The translations under genes and the position numbers were made by a program. This document shows positions 9,734-19,400 of a DNA stretch of 64,000 nt, one piece after another. Source of the stretch: Ponticaulis sp. Lineage in GTDB: Bacteria; Pseudomonadota; Alphaproteobacteria; Caulobacterales; Hyphomonadaceae. The stretch's first letter is position 1. Every line of letters begins with the position of its first letter. Below the pieces are notes generated by a model. It was not told the origin of the DNA. It did no database searches and saw only the letters and a list, made by a program, of their open reading frames with translations. The stretch is from NCBI GenBank assembly GCA_002692725.1, contig NZLU01000063.1:173574-237573 (forward strand), read 5' to 3'.

Positions 9734-9755
9734 TACATTAGCTTCACCTAATGTA
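9734..9755. promoter_or_regulatory. Palindromic operator candidate upstream of the AhpD-like gene
   Basis: TACATTAG at 9734-9741 and CTAATGTA at 9748-9755 form a perfect 8-bp inverted repeat around six bases. It lies just upstream of the Shine-Dalgarno of the minus-strand gene that starts at 9722. Size and symmetry fit a dimeric repressor (MarR, HxlR or ArsR class); no such regulator gene is adjacent, so the binder is unknown. Confidence 0.55.
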
Positions 9756-9820
9756 GATGCGCCTGCCAAATCCGATCGGCCATGCGGTCAGGTGTCGCAA
9801 GCGCTCACCCATGACGTGCT

Positions 9821-10231
9821 TCAGGCCGGAAGCCGATTCTCGGTTACCCAATAATTGTTCAGATATTTCGCGAATCTTTCATACCCCTCATTGTCATTTG
9901 GTTTGACGAGGTATGAGCACGCGAATCGGTCATAAGCGTCATCAACATCGTCCTGGATTGACGATGTGGTGAAAACAATGGTCGGAATTCGTTTGTGCTC
10001 GGACGAGGACTTCAACCGCTCAAGAAGACCAAATCCGCCCATGCCAGGCATGCGTAAATCCGTGACAATCAGCTGAGGCAGCCCTCCGTCACCAAGGCTG
10101 GAAAGCGCCTCTTCAGCACTGTTTTCAAAATGAAATTTAAATTTCACCCCCACGCTTTCGAGTGCGCGTCGGATGAGAAACCGATCGAGTTCGTCATCCT
10201 CTACAATCAGGACATTTACTGCATAAGTCAT
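9821..10231 (-). CDS. Stand-alone response regulator (CheY/Rcp1-like receiver domain)
   Basis: A 136-residue single receiver domain without output domain. The acidic pocket is present (EDDE at residues 11-14), the phospho-acceptor aspartate is D58 in VTDLRMPGMGG, the switch threonine is in VFTTSS and the lysine in YLVKPND. The inserted loop before the C-terminal helix and the tail NNYWVTENRLPA are typical of Rcp1-type regulators that pair with phytochrome-like kinases. It is divergent from a membrane histidine kinase at 10412, most likely its partner, across 180 bases of shared promoter DNA. Confidence 0.92.
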   Translation of the reverse strand: MTYAVNVLIVEDDELDRFLIRRALESVGVKFKFHFENSAEEALSSLGDGGLPQLIVTDLRMPGMGGFGLLERLKSSSEHKRIPTIVFTTSSIQDDVDDAYDRFACSYLVKPNDNEGYERFAKYLNNYWVTENRLPA

Positions 10232-10411
10232 GAGGCGCTGGAGACCTTTCCGGCTGCCGAGAGTTCATCATTCAACAACAACTTGTGGTCAAGTTTTGGG
10301 AGGAGCATAACAAGGAAGCTGACTTTTTCAATCAGGTATTATTCAAGAAATTTGTCATCCGCACCATGACGCTATTTGTATGTTTAACATTTCGGATTAA
10401 CGATCGATTCC

Positions 10412-11773
10412 ATGAGACGCCGATTTAAATTTGCGCTTCTGGCCATACCGGCCTTCACGCTGCTGACGCATGCGGGTGTTGGGACCTGGCAAGCTCGTCG
10501 GATATCGGATTTGAGGCAAGACGTGCAAGGCGTCGTCCTCAACAGTCTGAAGCTGGAGAGCCAGATCGGGTTTGGCGGTCTGATCCACAATTTCAAAAAC
10601 GCCGTTTTGCGTCCCGCCGAAGCTGACTACATTCTGAATGCACGTCAGAATGCCGAGAACGCCATTAATCTGATCGACCAACTGGAAGCCTCGGCCAGAC
10701 GCAATGAGGTTACCATCACTTTGACCAATACCCGGGACATGGTCGCGGCATATGCGTCGGCGCTGGATGATGTGGAAACACGGGCAGAAAACGGCCTGAC
10801 GACAACACAACTGGACCAGATCGTTCGTTATGACGATACGCCTGCCCTGCAGGAAATCGAGCGCTTTCAGAATGCTTTGACTGACGATATTTCTGATTCA
10901 ATCGAAGCGATCGAGATGACTTTGCTGCTCGCGGGTATTCTGATCAGTATGATCGCGCTGGCAGGCGGCTATTATATCTTCACGTTGTCGCAAGAAGAGC
11001 AGCGCCGGATAAATGCCCGCCGTCGTGCTGTGGACCAGAAATTGATCGACCGCGTGAATCTTCACAATGCAGACCTCCAGCGGGTCAACAAATCGCTTCA
11101 ACAGTTTGCAGGCATTGCCGCACACGATCTCAGTACGCCCAGCCGCCAGATCATCTCGCTGTCCGACCTCGCCTCCTCCGATCAGGCGAATGATGAAGAG
11201 CGCGGCATGTATCTGCAGGCGATCCGGGACAGCGCCCTCCGAATGCGCCGTTTGGTTGAAACCTTGCTGGAGTTTGCGAAACAGGGATTCGAAAATCCAA
11301 ATCGCGACGTGGTAAATACCTCGTCTCTGGTTCGTGACATCGTCAATGAACTCAGCCGGAATCTTGAACGCCCGTTCAACATCCGGATTGGCGAGCTTCC
11401 CTATTTGCTTGCGGATCGCGACCTACTGGAACGCGTCTTCACCAATCTTCTTGAAAACTCGATCCGTTATGCCCGCCCGGGCGAAACACCTCATATCGAG
11501 ATTGATGGCTGGAAGGAGATGGGGCGTTTCTTCTACAGCATCACAGATAAGGGCGTGGGGATCGATCCAGCGTATTCGGATCTTATTTTCGAACCTTTCA
11601 AACGCCTTAAAAATGACGACCAAAAAGGCTCCGGAATGGGGCTGTCGCTGGTAAAATCCATTATTGAAAGCCATGGCGGCCGAATCAAGCTGGACACGAA
11701 GTATAAAGAGGGTGCCCGGTTCGTTTTCTGGATACCAGATGCGCAACAGCACGCCGCGAAAGAAGTGGCTTGA
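10412..11773 (+). CDS. Membrane sensor histidine kinase
   Basis: A 453-residue kinase: TM1 at about residues 6-26, a periplasmic four-helix-type sensor region (30-165), TM2 at about 170-192, a short cytoplasmic coiled coil, the HisKA dimerisation domain with the phospho-acceptor H238 in GIAAHDLSTPSRQI, and a HATPase domain with the N box (FTNLLENSIRYARPG), G1 (DKGVGIDP), F and G2 (KGSGMGLSLVKSII) motifs. The HisKA type (AAHDLxxPxRxI) resembles phytochrome-class kinases that use Rcp1-like regulators, matching the divergent response regulator at 9821. Its stop overlaps the start of a HEPN-like protein gene, suggesting co-expression. Confidence 0.93.
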   Translation: MRRRFKFALLAIPAFTLLTHAGVGTWQARRISDLRQDVQGVVLNSLKLESQIGFGGLIHNFKNAVLRPAEADYILNARQNAENAINLIDQLEASARRNEVTITLTNTRDMVAAYASALDDVETRAENGLTTTQLDQIVRYDDTPALQEIERFQNALTDDISDSIEAIEMTLLLAGILISMIALAGGYYIFTLSQEEQRRINARRRAVDQKLIDRVNLHNADLQRVNKSLQQFAGIAAHDLSTPSRQIISLSDLASSDQANDEERGMYLQAIRDSALRMRRLVETLLEFAKQGFENPNRDVVNTSSLVRDIVNELSRNLERPFNIRIGELPYLLADRDLLERVFTNLLENSIRYARPGETPHIEIDGWKEMGRFFYSITDKGVGIDPAYSDLIFEPFKRLKNDDQKGSGMGLSLVKSIIESHGGRIKLDTKYKEGARFVFWIPDAQQHAAKEVA

Positions 11774-12522
11774 GCAGAAACCGCTTTCCAATCGGCGCTG
11801 AATTCCGCATGGCAGTCAGTCTGCGTATTCTGAAAGCCGCGCTGGTGCCCTACATCCCTGACCAGATTACAGCGAGCGGCGAAACCCCAAATACCGCTCT
11901 TCCGCCGTCCAGCCCGGTTCGCAAGCACGGGTTCGAGCATGACGTTCGCGCTGCGCTCCATCTGTTGTCGAACTTTGGCACGCTGTTTTGTGACGAGCCG
12001 ATTTCACCACATATCCGCAGCCTCTCCCGACTTCGCGATCGATGGGCCCATCAACAAGAGCTGACCGAAGAGGATGTGACTCGTTTCTGCCGGATCGGAG
12101 CAGAATTGCTTGATATTCTCAGGCGTGATCCGGAGGCGCGTGCGCTGCGACAGCTCACGACGCAGCCGGATGCTGAACTCGCAAATGAGATTGAATGGTT
12201 TCGTGAGAGAACCCACGGCGGTATTCTCACTTTTGAAGAGATGCAGGCCGAACTCGGTCTGGATGACGGAGTGCAGGATGCCGTGCGTCTGCATCGCGCC
12301 CTTATCTGGGATGCGGTTCTGTCTGTCATGCTGAACGGGACACCGCTTTGCCTTCTGACCGTGCTATCGCGGCAAGACGCACCATCACCAGATGAAACAG
12401 GCCTGCCGGGGGCCTCATTCTGGTGGGTGCTGAACCTCCCCCATGATGCGCCCCTACCCATACGGCGCGCAGCCTGGAAAAGCTGGCATGCCGATCTTGC
12501 GGGTCCGGCACGGGATGCGTAG
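11770..12522 (+). CDS. Uncharacterised protein with HEPN-like (Swt1-type) motif
   Basis: A 250-residue soluble protein. The segment around residues 80-120 (HIRSLSRLRDRWAHQQELTEEDVTRFCRIGAELLDIL) carries an R-x4-H signature (R89-DRWA-H94) in an alpha-helical context like Swt1-type HEPN domains, many of which are RNases. The remainder (GEFxxMQAELGLDDGVQDAVRLHRALIW and a C-terminal tail) is not recognised. The start shown is TTG 11770, overlapping the kinase stop; ATG 11809 (MAVSLRIL) is an alternative start and neither has a strong Shine-Dalgarno. It lies between a sensor kinase and meaB. The RNase idea is inference from the motif only. Confidence 0.75.
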   Translation: MSRNRFPIGAEFRMAVSLRILKAALVPYIPDQITASGETPNTALPPSSPVRKHGFEHDVRAALHLLSNFGTLFCDEPISPHIRSLSRLRDRWAHQQELTEEDVTRFCRIGAELLDILRRDPEARALRQLTTQPDAELANEIEWFRERTHGGILTFEEMQAELGLDDGVQDAVRLHRALIWDAVLSVMLNGTPLCLLTVLSRQDAPSPDETGLPGASFWWVLNLPHDAPLPIRRAAWKSWHADLAGPARDA

Positions 12523-12531
12523 GGAAGACAG

Positions 12532-13491
12532 ATGAGTTTTGACCTTACTTCCCGCCGCGGCCTGGCACGCGCCATTACGCGCGTTGAAAGCCGTCGTGAG
12601 GATCATCAGAAAGAGGCGCGAGACTTCCTGGCATCCGTCATGTCAGATACGGGCAAGAGCCAGCGTATCGGCATTACAGGTGTGCCCGGCGTCGGCAAAT
12701 CGACCTTCATTGATGCCTTTGGCAGTCTGCTGACCGAAATGGGGCATCGGGTGGCGGTGCTGGCGGTTGACCCGACCTCGCAACGGTCCGGCGGGTCTAT
12801 TCTCGGTGACAAGACGCGCATGGCCCGGCTATCGGTCGATGAGAAGGCATTTGTCCGTCCCTCCCCGGCCGGCGATACGCTCGGCGGCGTGGCGCGGAAG
12901 ACGCGGGAAAGTCTCCTGTTTTGCGAGGCGGCAGGCTATGACATCATTCTGGTTGAAACGGTCGGCGTCGGACAGTCTGAAACCGTTGTCGCGGGCATGG
13001 TAGATTTCTTTCTCGTCCTGATGCTGCCCAATGCCGGAGATGACCTTCAGGGCATCAAGAAGGGTGTTCTGGAAGTCGCCGACATGATCGCCGTCAACAA
13101 GGCCGATATTGATGAAGGCGCCGCCAAACGCGCTCAGCGCCATTATCAGAACGCGCTTCACATTCTGGAGCCCGCTGACGAAAACTGGTCGCCGCCTGTG
13201 GTCACCTGTTCCGGCGCGACCGGAGATGGCCTGGCCGAGTTATGGGAGACGATCCAGCTCCATACCCGCAAAACTAGCGAATCTGGTTCCCGCGACAAAC
13301 GCCGCGCAGACCAGCAGATTTCCTGGATGAATGAGCTCATTCAGGACGGCCTAATGGCCGCCTTTCGTCTTCATCCTGATGTCCAGGCAAGGCTCGCCGG
13401 ATTGAAATCGGCTGTTGGCAAGGGCGACATTCCGGCCTCAGTCGCGGCAGATCAATTGCTGGCCATTTTTGGTGTGAAGTCATTCGACTGA
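12532..13491 (+). CDS. meaB: Methylmalonyl-CoA mutase-associated GTPase MeaB (ArgK family)
   Basis: A 319-residue G3E-family P-loop GTPase. The Walker A motif GVPGVGKST is at residues 50-58, followed by the switch segments VDPTSQRSGGSILGDKTRM and VETVGVGQSE and the specificity motif NKAD. MeaB loads and protects adenosylcobalamin in methylmalonyl-CoA mutase using GTP hydrolysis, so it functions with the mutA/mutB products encoded at the start of the window. It follows the HEPN-like gene by nine bases. Length and motifs are normal. Confidence 0.96.
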   Translation: MSFDLTSRRGLARAITRVESRREDHQKEARDFLASVMSDTGKSQRIGITGVPGVGKSTFIDAFGSLLTEMGHRVAVLAVDPTSQRSGGSILGDKTRMARLSVDEKAFVRPSPAGDTLGGVARKTRESLLFCEAAGYDIILVETVGVGQSETVVAGMVDFFLVLMLPNAGDDLQGIKKGVLEVADMIAVNKADIDEGAAKRAQRHYQNALHILEPADENWSPPVVTCSGATGDGLAELWETIQLHTRKTSESGSRDKRRADQQISWMNELIQDGLMAAFRLHPDVQARLAGLKSAVGKGDIPASVAADQLLAIFGVKSFD

Positions 13492-13575
13492 AGCCGCATT
13501 TTTCGTCCTGCAGGCGAATTCAAACGTTCTCTTCCACGCTGTTTCCAACGATATCGGTTCACATCTCCGGCCATC

Positions 13576-13592
13576 GCAAAGCACAGCTTTGC
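13576..13592 (+). promoter_or_regulatory. Small hairpin in the 5' leader of the 75-residue secreted protein
   Basis: GCAAAGC at 13576-13582 and GCTTTGC at 13586-13592 form a perfect 7-bp stem with a three-base loop, 23 bases upstream of the start at 13616. It could stabilise the leader or mark a promoter-proximal site. The structure is visible; a function is not. Confidence 0.4.
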
Positions 13593-13615
13593 TCACTCAA
13601 TCTGGAGAGAACACC

Positions 13616-13843
13616 ATGATGAAATCTGTACTGATCGCCAGCCTGTCTGTGTTTGCGCTCGGACAAACGGCTATGGCCCTTCCGCACTCGCCGGCCAAAT
13701 ACCGCGCTTCTTTTGTTGATTCTGCAGGGGACGAAAATCTCGCTCAGGCAGACAGAGACGACGCTGAAGTCGCGCGCCGGTATGCTGATGCCGACATTGA
13801 GTCTCTTCGCTGTGCGGCTCACCACAAGCGCATCATCTGCTGA
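13616..13843 (+). CDS. Small secreted protein, unknown function
   Basis: A 75-residue protein starting at ATG 13616 (MMKSVLIASL), preceded by GGAGAGA. It has a Sec signal peptide with cleavage after AMA and a short, charged mature part (about 50 residues) rich in Asp, Glu and Ala with two cysteines near the end (LRCAAHHKRIIC). No family recognised. It stands alone between meaB and a convergent tetR gene, with a strong hairpin just after its stop. Confidence 0.7.
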   Translation: MMKSVLIASLSVFALGQTAMALPHSPAKYRASFVDSAGDENLAQADRDDAEVARRYADADIESLRCAAHHKRIIC

Positions 13844-13870
13844 CCCCTATTCTGTAAAATGGGAAACACA

Positions 13871-13897
13871 CTGCCGCAGCACATGATGCTGCGGCAG
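13871..13897. terminator. Stem-loop terminator between convergent genes
   Basis: CTGCCGCAGCA (13871-13881) and TGCTGCGGCAG (13887-13897) form a perfect 11-bp GC-rich stem with loop CATGA. It sits between the small secreted protein gene (+) and the tetR gene (-), where a bidirectional terminator is expected. There is no good T-tract, so it may stall rather than fully terminate transcription. Confidence 0.65.
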
Positions 13898-13908
13898 GTC
13901 TGCCATGG

Positions 13909-14511
13909 TCAGCTTTTACCGTTTGGGTTCGACAGGGTTTCGAGCCCGCTGTGAAATAATTCCAGTGCCATCTCGCGTGTTCGACCGTCTGGACGGTCGA
14001 GCATTGCCTCCAGGCTGGGGCCGAACAGACCGATTCCCAACGCCATGGTAATCGACAGGAGAATTATGTCCTCGAGCCTGTCCAGCGGCACCCCCTCAGG
14101 ACGAATTTTCTCGCGGATAACGGTGTTCACAGCCTCGCGTACGGACGTCAGGCGACGGGATTCATCGGTCAGCTCAAGCCAGGCAGCCAGCCGCGCAGCG
14201 CCTTTATCGTTGAACGCTTCGATCAGGAGATTGAACGCAAACCCCCTCGGAATTTCCGCGCCCTCTGGCATTTGCAACGCAAGAATTCGCTCTACGAGGT
14301 CTTCGATCATGCGCTCCATCAGGGCGGTATGCACGCCATGAATTGATCCGAAATGATGGAGAATGGTCGCATGAACCACGCTCGCCTCTTTGGCCACATC
14401 TGCCAGACGCAAGGATTGTGGGCCGTTTGAAATTAACAATCGCTCAGCCGCAGCGAGTATATTGGCGCGAGACTCTTCCGGAGACCGTCTTTTTCTGGTG
14501 GGTCGATTCAT
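13909..14511 (-). CDS. TetR/AcrR-family transcriptional regulator
   Basis: A 200-residue regulator with an N-terminal TetR DNA-binding domain (residues 10-60: ESRANILAAAERLLISNG, LRLADVAKEASVVHATILHHFGSIHG) and an all-helical ligand-binding domain. A 13-bp palindrome at 14525-14537, fourteen bases upstream of its start, is a likely operator for autoregulation and for control of the divergent hydrolase gene at 14595. The inducer is unknown. Confidence 0.92.
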   Translation of the reverse strand: MNRPTRKRRSPEESRANILAAAERLLISNGPQSLRLADVAKEASVVHATILHHFGSIHGVHTALMERMIEDLVERILALQMPEGAEIPRGFAFNLLIEAFNDKGAARLAAWLELTDESRRLTSVREAVNTVIREKIRPEGVPLDRLEDIILLSITMALGIGLFGPSLEAMLDRPDGRTREMALELFHSGLETLSNPNGKS

Positions 14512-14524
14512 ATTATTGACATTT

Positions 14525-14537
14525 TTGTTAGTAACAA
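14525..14537. promoter_or_regulatory. Palindromic TetR operator candidate
   Basis: TTGTTA-G-TAACAA is a perfect palindrome with one central base, flanked by a looser pair ATTATTG (14512-14518) and CAATAAT (14535-14541). It is in the 83-bp gap between the tetR gene and the divergent hydrolase gene, the classic place for a TetR binding site. Confidence 0.6.
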
Positions 14538-14594
14538 TAATCTGGCCCCAATATACAAGTGCCAGTGCTTGCTGGCGATCCGAGAGAGTGAACC

Positions 14595-15458
14595 ATGACG
14601 GACAAGCGTACGCCAGAGTCAGTTACGATTTCACCCCGCGACATAAAATTTGATGTGAATGGCGCAAGGAACGGCCATTGGCTTGGGGGCGACCCGGTTG
14701 GTACGGCAGTCATGAATGCGCTGTCGCTCACTTTTCCGGACGGCGAACGCATGTTCATGGATGCGGTGAAGGCTTATCGGCCTCAGCTGGAGGGCAAATT
14801 GCTTCAGGATGTGAAAGACTTCATCACACAGGAAGCCATACATTCCCGCGAGCACCATTTGCTGAATGAACTGATCGATCGGGAGAAATACCCGGTGGAG
14901 TATGTGGAAGCCGAAGTGCGTAATCGCGTGAAATTCGCACGCGATGGTGGCCCGATGCGCATGCTGATCGGAACGATTTGTCTCGAGCATTTCACCGCCA
15001 TGATGGCCGACCTCATGCAGGAGCAGATCGAGATCTTTGACGGCACCGATCCGTCTATTACCGCCATGTGGCGGTGGCATGCGATGGAAGAGACTGAACA
15101 CAAGGCCGTGGCCTATGATGTCTTCATGGAAGTCACGAAAGACTGGCGCCCGCTGAAGCGCTATATGCGCCGTTGTATTTCCATGCTGATCATCTCGCAG
15201 AATTTCACCACGAACATCACCAAATATGCCAGCGCCCTTCTGGAAGCCGACAGTTACTCGCCGGATGAGGCGCGCAAGGCTGTGAAAGCCTATCTCTGGC
15301 GCAAGCCGAGCCTGTTTGGAAAGGGCTGGAAGGCGTGGCTGGCCTGGTTCAAACCCGGCTTCCATCCCTGGGATCATGACAATCGTGACCTCATGGAAAG
15401 CTGGAAAGCAGAGTTCGACGCAAAAGCTACGAATGAACAAGCGACAGCCCTAGCCTAG
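14595..15458 (+). CDS. Predicted metal-dependent hydrolase (PF10118-type, ferritin-like helical protein)
   Basis: A 287-residue protein of the family annotated as predicted metal-dependent hydrolase. Metal-ligand-like residues are spread over helices as in diiron ferritin-like proteins: QEAIHSREHHLLN, CLEHFTAMMADLM and WHAMEETEHKAVAYDVF (E-x2-H patterns). The N-terminus NGHWLGGDPVGTAVMNALSLTFPDGERMFM is typical of the family. Some relatives act on fatty acids or lipids, but the substrate here is unknown. It is divergent from a tetR gene with a palindromic operator between them, so it is probably repressed by that regulator. Confidence 0.9.
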   Translation: MTDKRTPESVTISPRDIKFDVNGARNGHWLGGDPVGTAVMNALSLTFPDGERMFMDAVKAYRPQLEGKLLQDVKDFITQEAIHSREHHLLNELIDREKYPVEYVEAEVRNRVKFARDGGPMRMLIGTICLEHFTAMMADLMQEQIEIFDGTDPSITAMWRWHAMEETEHKAVAYDVFMEVTKDWRPLKRYMRRCISMLIISQNFTTNITKYASALLEADSYSPDEARKAVKAYLWRKPSLFGKGWKAWLAWFKPGFHPWDHDNRDLMESWKAEFDAKATNEQATALA

Positions 15459-15474
15459 TCACAATTCACAGGCT

Positions 15475-15501
15475 CAGTACCGTCCATCGGGGACGATACT
15501 G
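15475..15501 (+). promoter_or_regulatory. Hairpin directly upstream of the phosphoesterase start
   Basis: CAGTACCGTCC (15475-15485) pairs with GGACGATACTG (15491-15501) with a single mismatch, ending three bases before ATG 15505. No Shine-Dalgarno is visible between it and the start. It may be a weak terminator of the preceding gene or a leader structure affecting translation. Confidence 0.45.
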
Positions 15502-15504
15502 TAG

Positions 15505-16446
15505 ATGATTGAATTTCTGAAATTTCTGTCTGGCTGGCTGATTTGGCTGTTCGCGATCGGTTGTCTGATGTCGCTGTTCACGCGGGGATGGCTGAGAGGC
15601 TTCAGCATATTCTTTACACTGATGATTGCTGTTCCGGCTTATGCCCACCTTATTGAACCGCGCATTCTGCGTGTGAAAACAGTCGACCTCACATTACCGG
15701 GCGCGCCAGCTGAGAACGGCGAGAGCTTACGATTGCTGCTGCTCGCTGATATTCATCACAATGACCACGACTATTCCATGTCAGTGGAGCGGGTTGTACG
15801 CGAAGCTAAGAAGCTGGAGTTTGACGCTGTTCTGATTGCAGGCGATCTGGTGCGCAGCCTGCAGCCCGAGGGGATTTCCAAAACATTTGAGGCGCTCGGC
15901 ACGTTCAAAAAACCGGTCTATGTCGTGCTCGGCAATCACGATGTCGGCAGGCCCGGACAGGATCTCGGTCTGGAACTGACCACCTATCTGAACTCGCTGC
16001 CCAACGTTCATCTGCTGAACAATCGCACTGCCATTCTGACGGTGAACGGACGCGATGTCTGGATTACAGGGACTTCAGACCTGTGGGAAAGGCGGATCGT
16101 CTACCCCACGGACAACCCTCCTCCGGGCGTGCCTCGGTTGATTTTGACGCATAATCCGGACGTGGCGTTCGATGTGCCGCCGGACGTCGAGTGGGACCTC
16201 ATGCTGTCCGGTCACACGCATGGCGGCCAGGTTCGGATTCCCACGGTTTATGAGCACTATATTCCCACAGATTACCCGTTTGATATCAATCTACATCGGG
16301 TAAATGTTCAGTCCGGTGAAAAACAGGTCTGGGTGACATCCGGGATTGGAATGAGTGGTCTCACCATGCGCTTTCTCATTCCGCCGCGGCTCGATCTTCT
16401 GACACTCCATTTGCCACCGCAGCCTTCGACCGATGAGACCGACTGA
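15505..16446 (+). CDS. Membrane-anchored metallophosphoesterase (YkuE/YaeI-like)
   Basis: A 313-residue calcineurin-like phosphoesterase. Two N-terminal membrane segments (about residues 5-25 and 32-52) precede the catalytic domain. Metal-binding motifs are all present: LADIHHNDHD, DAVLIAGDLV, VLGNHDVG, LTHNPD and SGHTHGGQ. Family members cleave phosphodiester or UDP-sugar/lipid pyrophosphate bonds at the membrane surface; the exact substrate cannot be read from sequence. It lies 46 bases after the hydrolase gene and is convergent with the Amt fusion gene. Confidence 0.92.
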   Translation: MIEFLKFLSGWLIWLFAIGCLMSLFTRGWLRGFSIFFTLMIAVPAYAHLIEPRILRVKTVDLTLPGAPAENGESLRLLLLADIHHNDHDYSMSVERVVREAKKLEFDAVLIAGDLVRSLQPEGISKTFEALGTFKKPVYVVLGNHDVGRPGQDLGLELTTYLNSLPNVHLLNNRTAILTVNGRDVWITGTSDLWERRIVYPTDNPPPGVPRLILTHNPDVAFDVPPDVEWDLMLSGHTHGGQVRIPTVYEHYIPTDYPFDINLHRVNVQSGEKQVWVTSGIGMSGLTMRFLIPPRLDLLTLHLPPQPSTDETD

Positions 16447-16450
16447 CAGG

Positions 16451-19400
16451 TCAGCTCGCCTGTCGGTGCTCCAGGTCATCAGACCTGTCATCTGACGCCT
16501 CGCGGCGCATATCCATCGCCATGGCACGCAAGGCGGTGACGCAGGCTTCCTCAGAAAGAACTTGCAGGACTTTCTCAGGCGGCGCTCGCAACAGCTTGCC
16601 GAGCGGTTCGGCAGCCCCCACAAAATAGCCCTGAATCTCGTTACAGCCGCTTTGCACCAGAGTTGAGAAAGCCTCAGAGGTTTCGACCCCTTCTGCGACG
16701 ATATTCATATTGAGCGCCCGCCCGAGACGAATGATGGTCTCGATGATCTCGCGAGCATTCCCTTCGGCTTCGAGATTTTGCACGAATGACCGATCGATCT
16801 TGATCGAATCGAACGGGAACCGACTGAGATATCCCAGCGACGAATACCCAGTTCCGAAATCATCCAGCGCAATTTTCACACCCAGCGATTTCAGCTTTTT
16901 GAAGATCGCAATCGCCCGCTCATCATCGTCAATCAGAACGTTTTCCGTGATTTCGATTTCAAGACGAGAGGGCTTGAGACCTGATACGCTCAATGCATTG
17001 CGCACCATGTCGACAAAATTCTGGTCGCGGAACTGAAGCGGGCTGGCATTGACGCTGACGCGCCCCTGGCTTTTGCCATTCGCGGCATCAGTACAGGCGG
17101 TTTTCATCACCCACTCGCCAATCCGGATGATCTGACCACTGCCTTCAGCGACCGGTATGAACTCGCCCGGGCTGACCGCGCCACGTGTCGGGTGGTCCCA
17201 ACGCAACAGCGCTTCATAGCTGGCGATTTCGCCGGACTGCGTTTCAAGTCGCGGTTGGTAATGAAGCTTGAATTGTTCATTCTCAAGCGCGACGGCCAGA
17301 TCGAGCTCCAGCAATTGGCGACGACGGACATGGTCGTCCATACCGGGCTCGAACATGGCATACCGGTTTCGGCCCTGGCTTTTTGAATGGTAGAGCGCGG
17401 TGTCGGCCCGTGTGATGAGGCTGACATCTTCAATCCCATCTTTCGGGCAAAGCGCGATGCCGATGGAGGCACCGACATTGACGTGATTGCCGTCAGACAG
17501 CGCAATCGGCTTGTTGAGGCTGTGCAGCAGGCGCATGGCGAGATCGGCTGACTGGTTCGAGAAAGTGATGTCGATCTGCAGGATGGCAAATTCATCGCCG
17601 CCCAGACGCGCCACCGTATCCCGCGAGCTGACTTCGGCATTGAGCCGTTCCGCCGTTGTCGTCAGCACTTCATCGCCAGCGCCATGGCCGTAAAGGTCAT
17701 TCACATCCTTGAAGCGATCCAGATCGATCAGCAAAACAGCGGACAACACACCCTGATTGACTGTGCGCTCGATCATCTGTTGCAGGCGCTCGTTGAACAC
17801 GGCCCGGTTTGGCAGGCCGGTCAGCGTGTCATGCTGCGCCAGGAAACGAATGCGTTCTTCCTGCTTTTTGCGCTCGCGTATGTCCACAATCGCCAGAACC
17901 CGCGTCATCTTCTCACGATAGACGATGTTCCGGCCCCGCACTTCCACGGGGATCAGCTCGCCATCCACATTGCGTATGCTGATGTCGGTCGTGTCGGATT
18001 CCTTTGCCTCTGTGAGCTTTTCTATCTGGTGAAGATCCTGATGTGAGAACCAGTCATGCAGCTGGGTGCCGCGAATGTCGGCCAGGTCTGCCCCGATCAG
18101 ACGACTGAGTGCGGCATTCCCGTCTATAGTCACTTCATCGACTGAGAGACACAGCGCTTCAAACGTGGCATCGGCAAGAGCAGAAAGCCGCTCAGCTTCT
18201 TCCTGAGAACGCTGTACATCCTTGGCTTCTGAACGCTCTTTCTCAATGCTCTGCAGATTATCAAGTAGCGCATTAAAGGTGAGGATCAGACGCTCGGCTT
18301 CATCGCCCGGGTCGGCAGGTAGGCGTACATTGAGGTCTGCCGTTCCTTCGACCAATTGGCCCATCGCCTTTTCGACATGCCCGATGCCAATGCGCGTATC
18401 GTGTTCAGACTCATTGAGGCCGGTATCTTCAGCTTCCAGAGCGACGCGCATGCCGAGGCATTTTTTCAAGCCATAGAAAAAGACAAGACCCGTTCCGAAA
18501 GCCCAGACGAAATTGATGCCGACGCCGGTCGCCTGAATACTAAATTGAGCAAGGCGCGACATTGGCAGATTGGCCGCCGGCGCAAGCCAGGCCAGTGCCA
18601 GTGTTCCAACAAGTCCGGCGCCCGCATGCGCACCGATTGCGCCAACCGCATCGTCAATACGAAAGCGCTTTTCCAGGAATTCATTGAGCGAGATAGCCGC
18701 CACAGCACCCATTATGCCGATGAGAATTGCGCCCAATGTGTCGAGGACAGCGCAGCCCGCCGTCACGGCTACGAGACCACCAATCAGCCCGCATAGGATC
18801 TTTTCAGGAAGCACCGTCCGGTCCCGCACCATCGTCCAGACATAGCCAACAATAGTGCCTGTTGATCCTGCCAGCAGTGTCACCGCGATAATCGACCCGA
18901 TGGAAAGATCCGCTGCAACGGTCGACCCACCATTGAATCCGATCCAGCCGATATAAAGAAGGATCGCGCCGGTCGCGGCAAGAACCGCGCTATGCCCTGA
19001 AAAGCGCACGGGTGAGCCATCCTCACGAAAGCGTCCATGGCGCGCGCCAAGAATGAGGCAGGCCGCCAGTGTCAGCCATCCGCCCGTGGCATGCACAACA
19101 GTCGAGCCAGCAAAGTCGATAAACCCCATATTTCCAAGAAACGCGCCCGAATTTGGCTGAAGCGCAGACCCCCAACTCCAGTGCACGAAAACCGGATAAA
19201 TCACAGCGCCAATCACCAATGACCCGATTGTATAGGAAGACAGGCGCATCCGTTCTGCCACGCCGCCGGACACAATGGTCGCGGCTGTACCGCAGAACAT
19301 GGCCTGAAAGATAAAAAATATGAGTTGTTCGGAAGTGAGCTCGCGCAGGCCGATCATGCCCACATCCCAACCGAAGACCAGAGGCCCGGACGCCGCAAAG

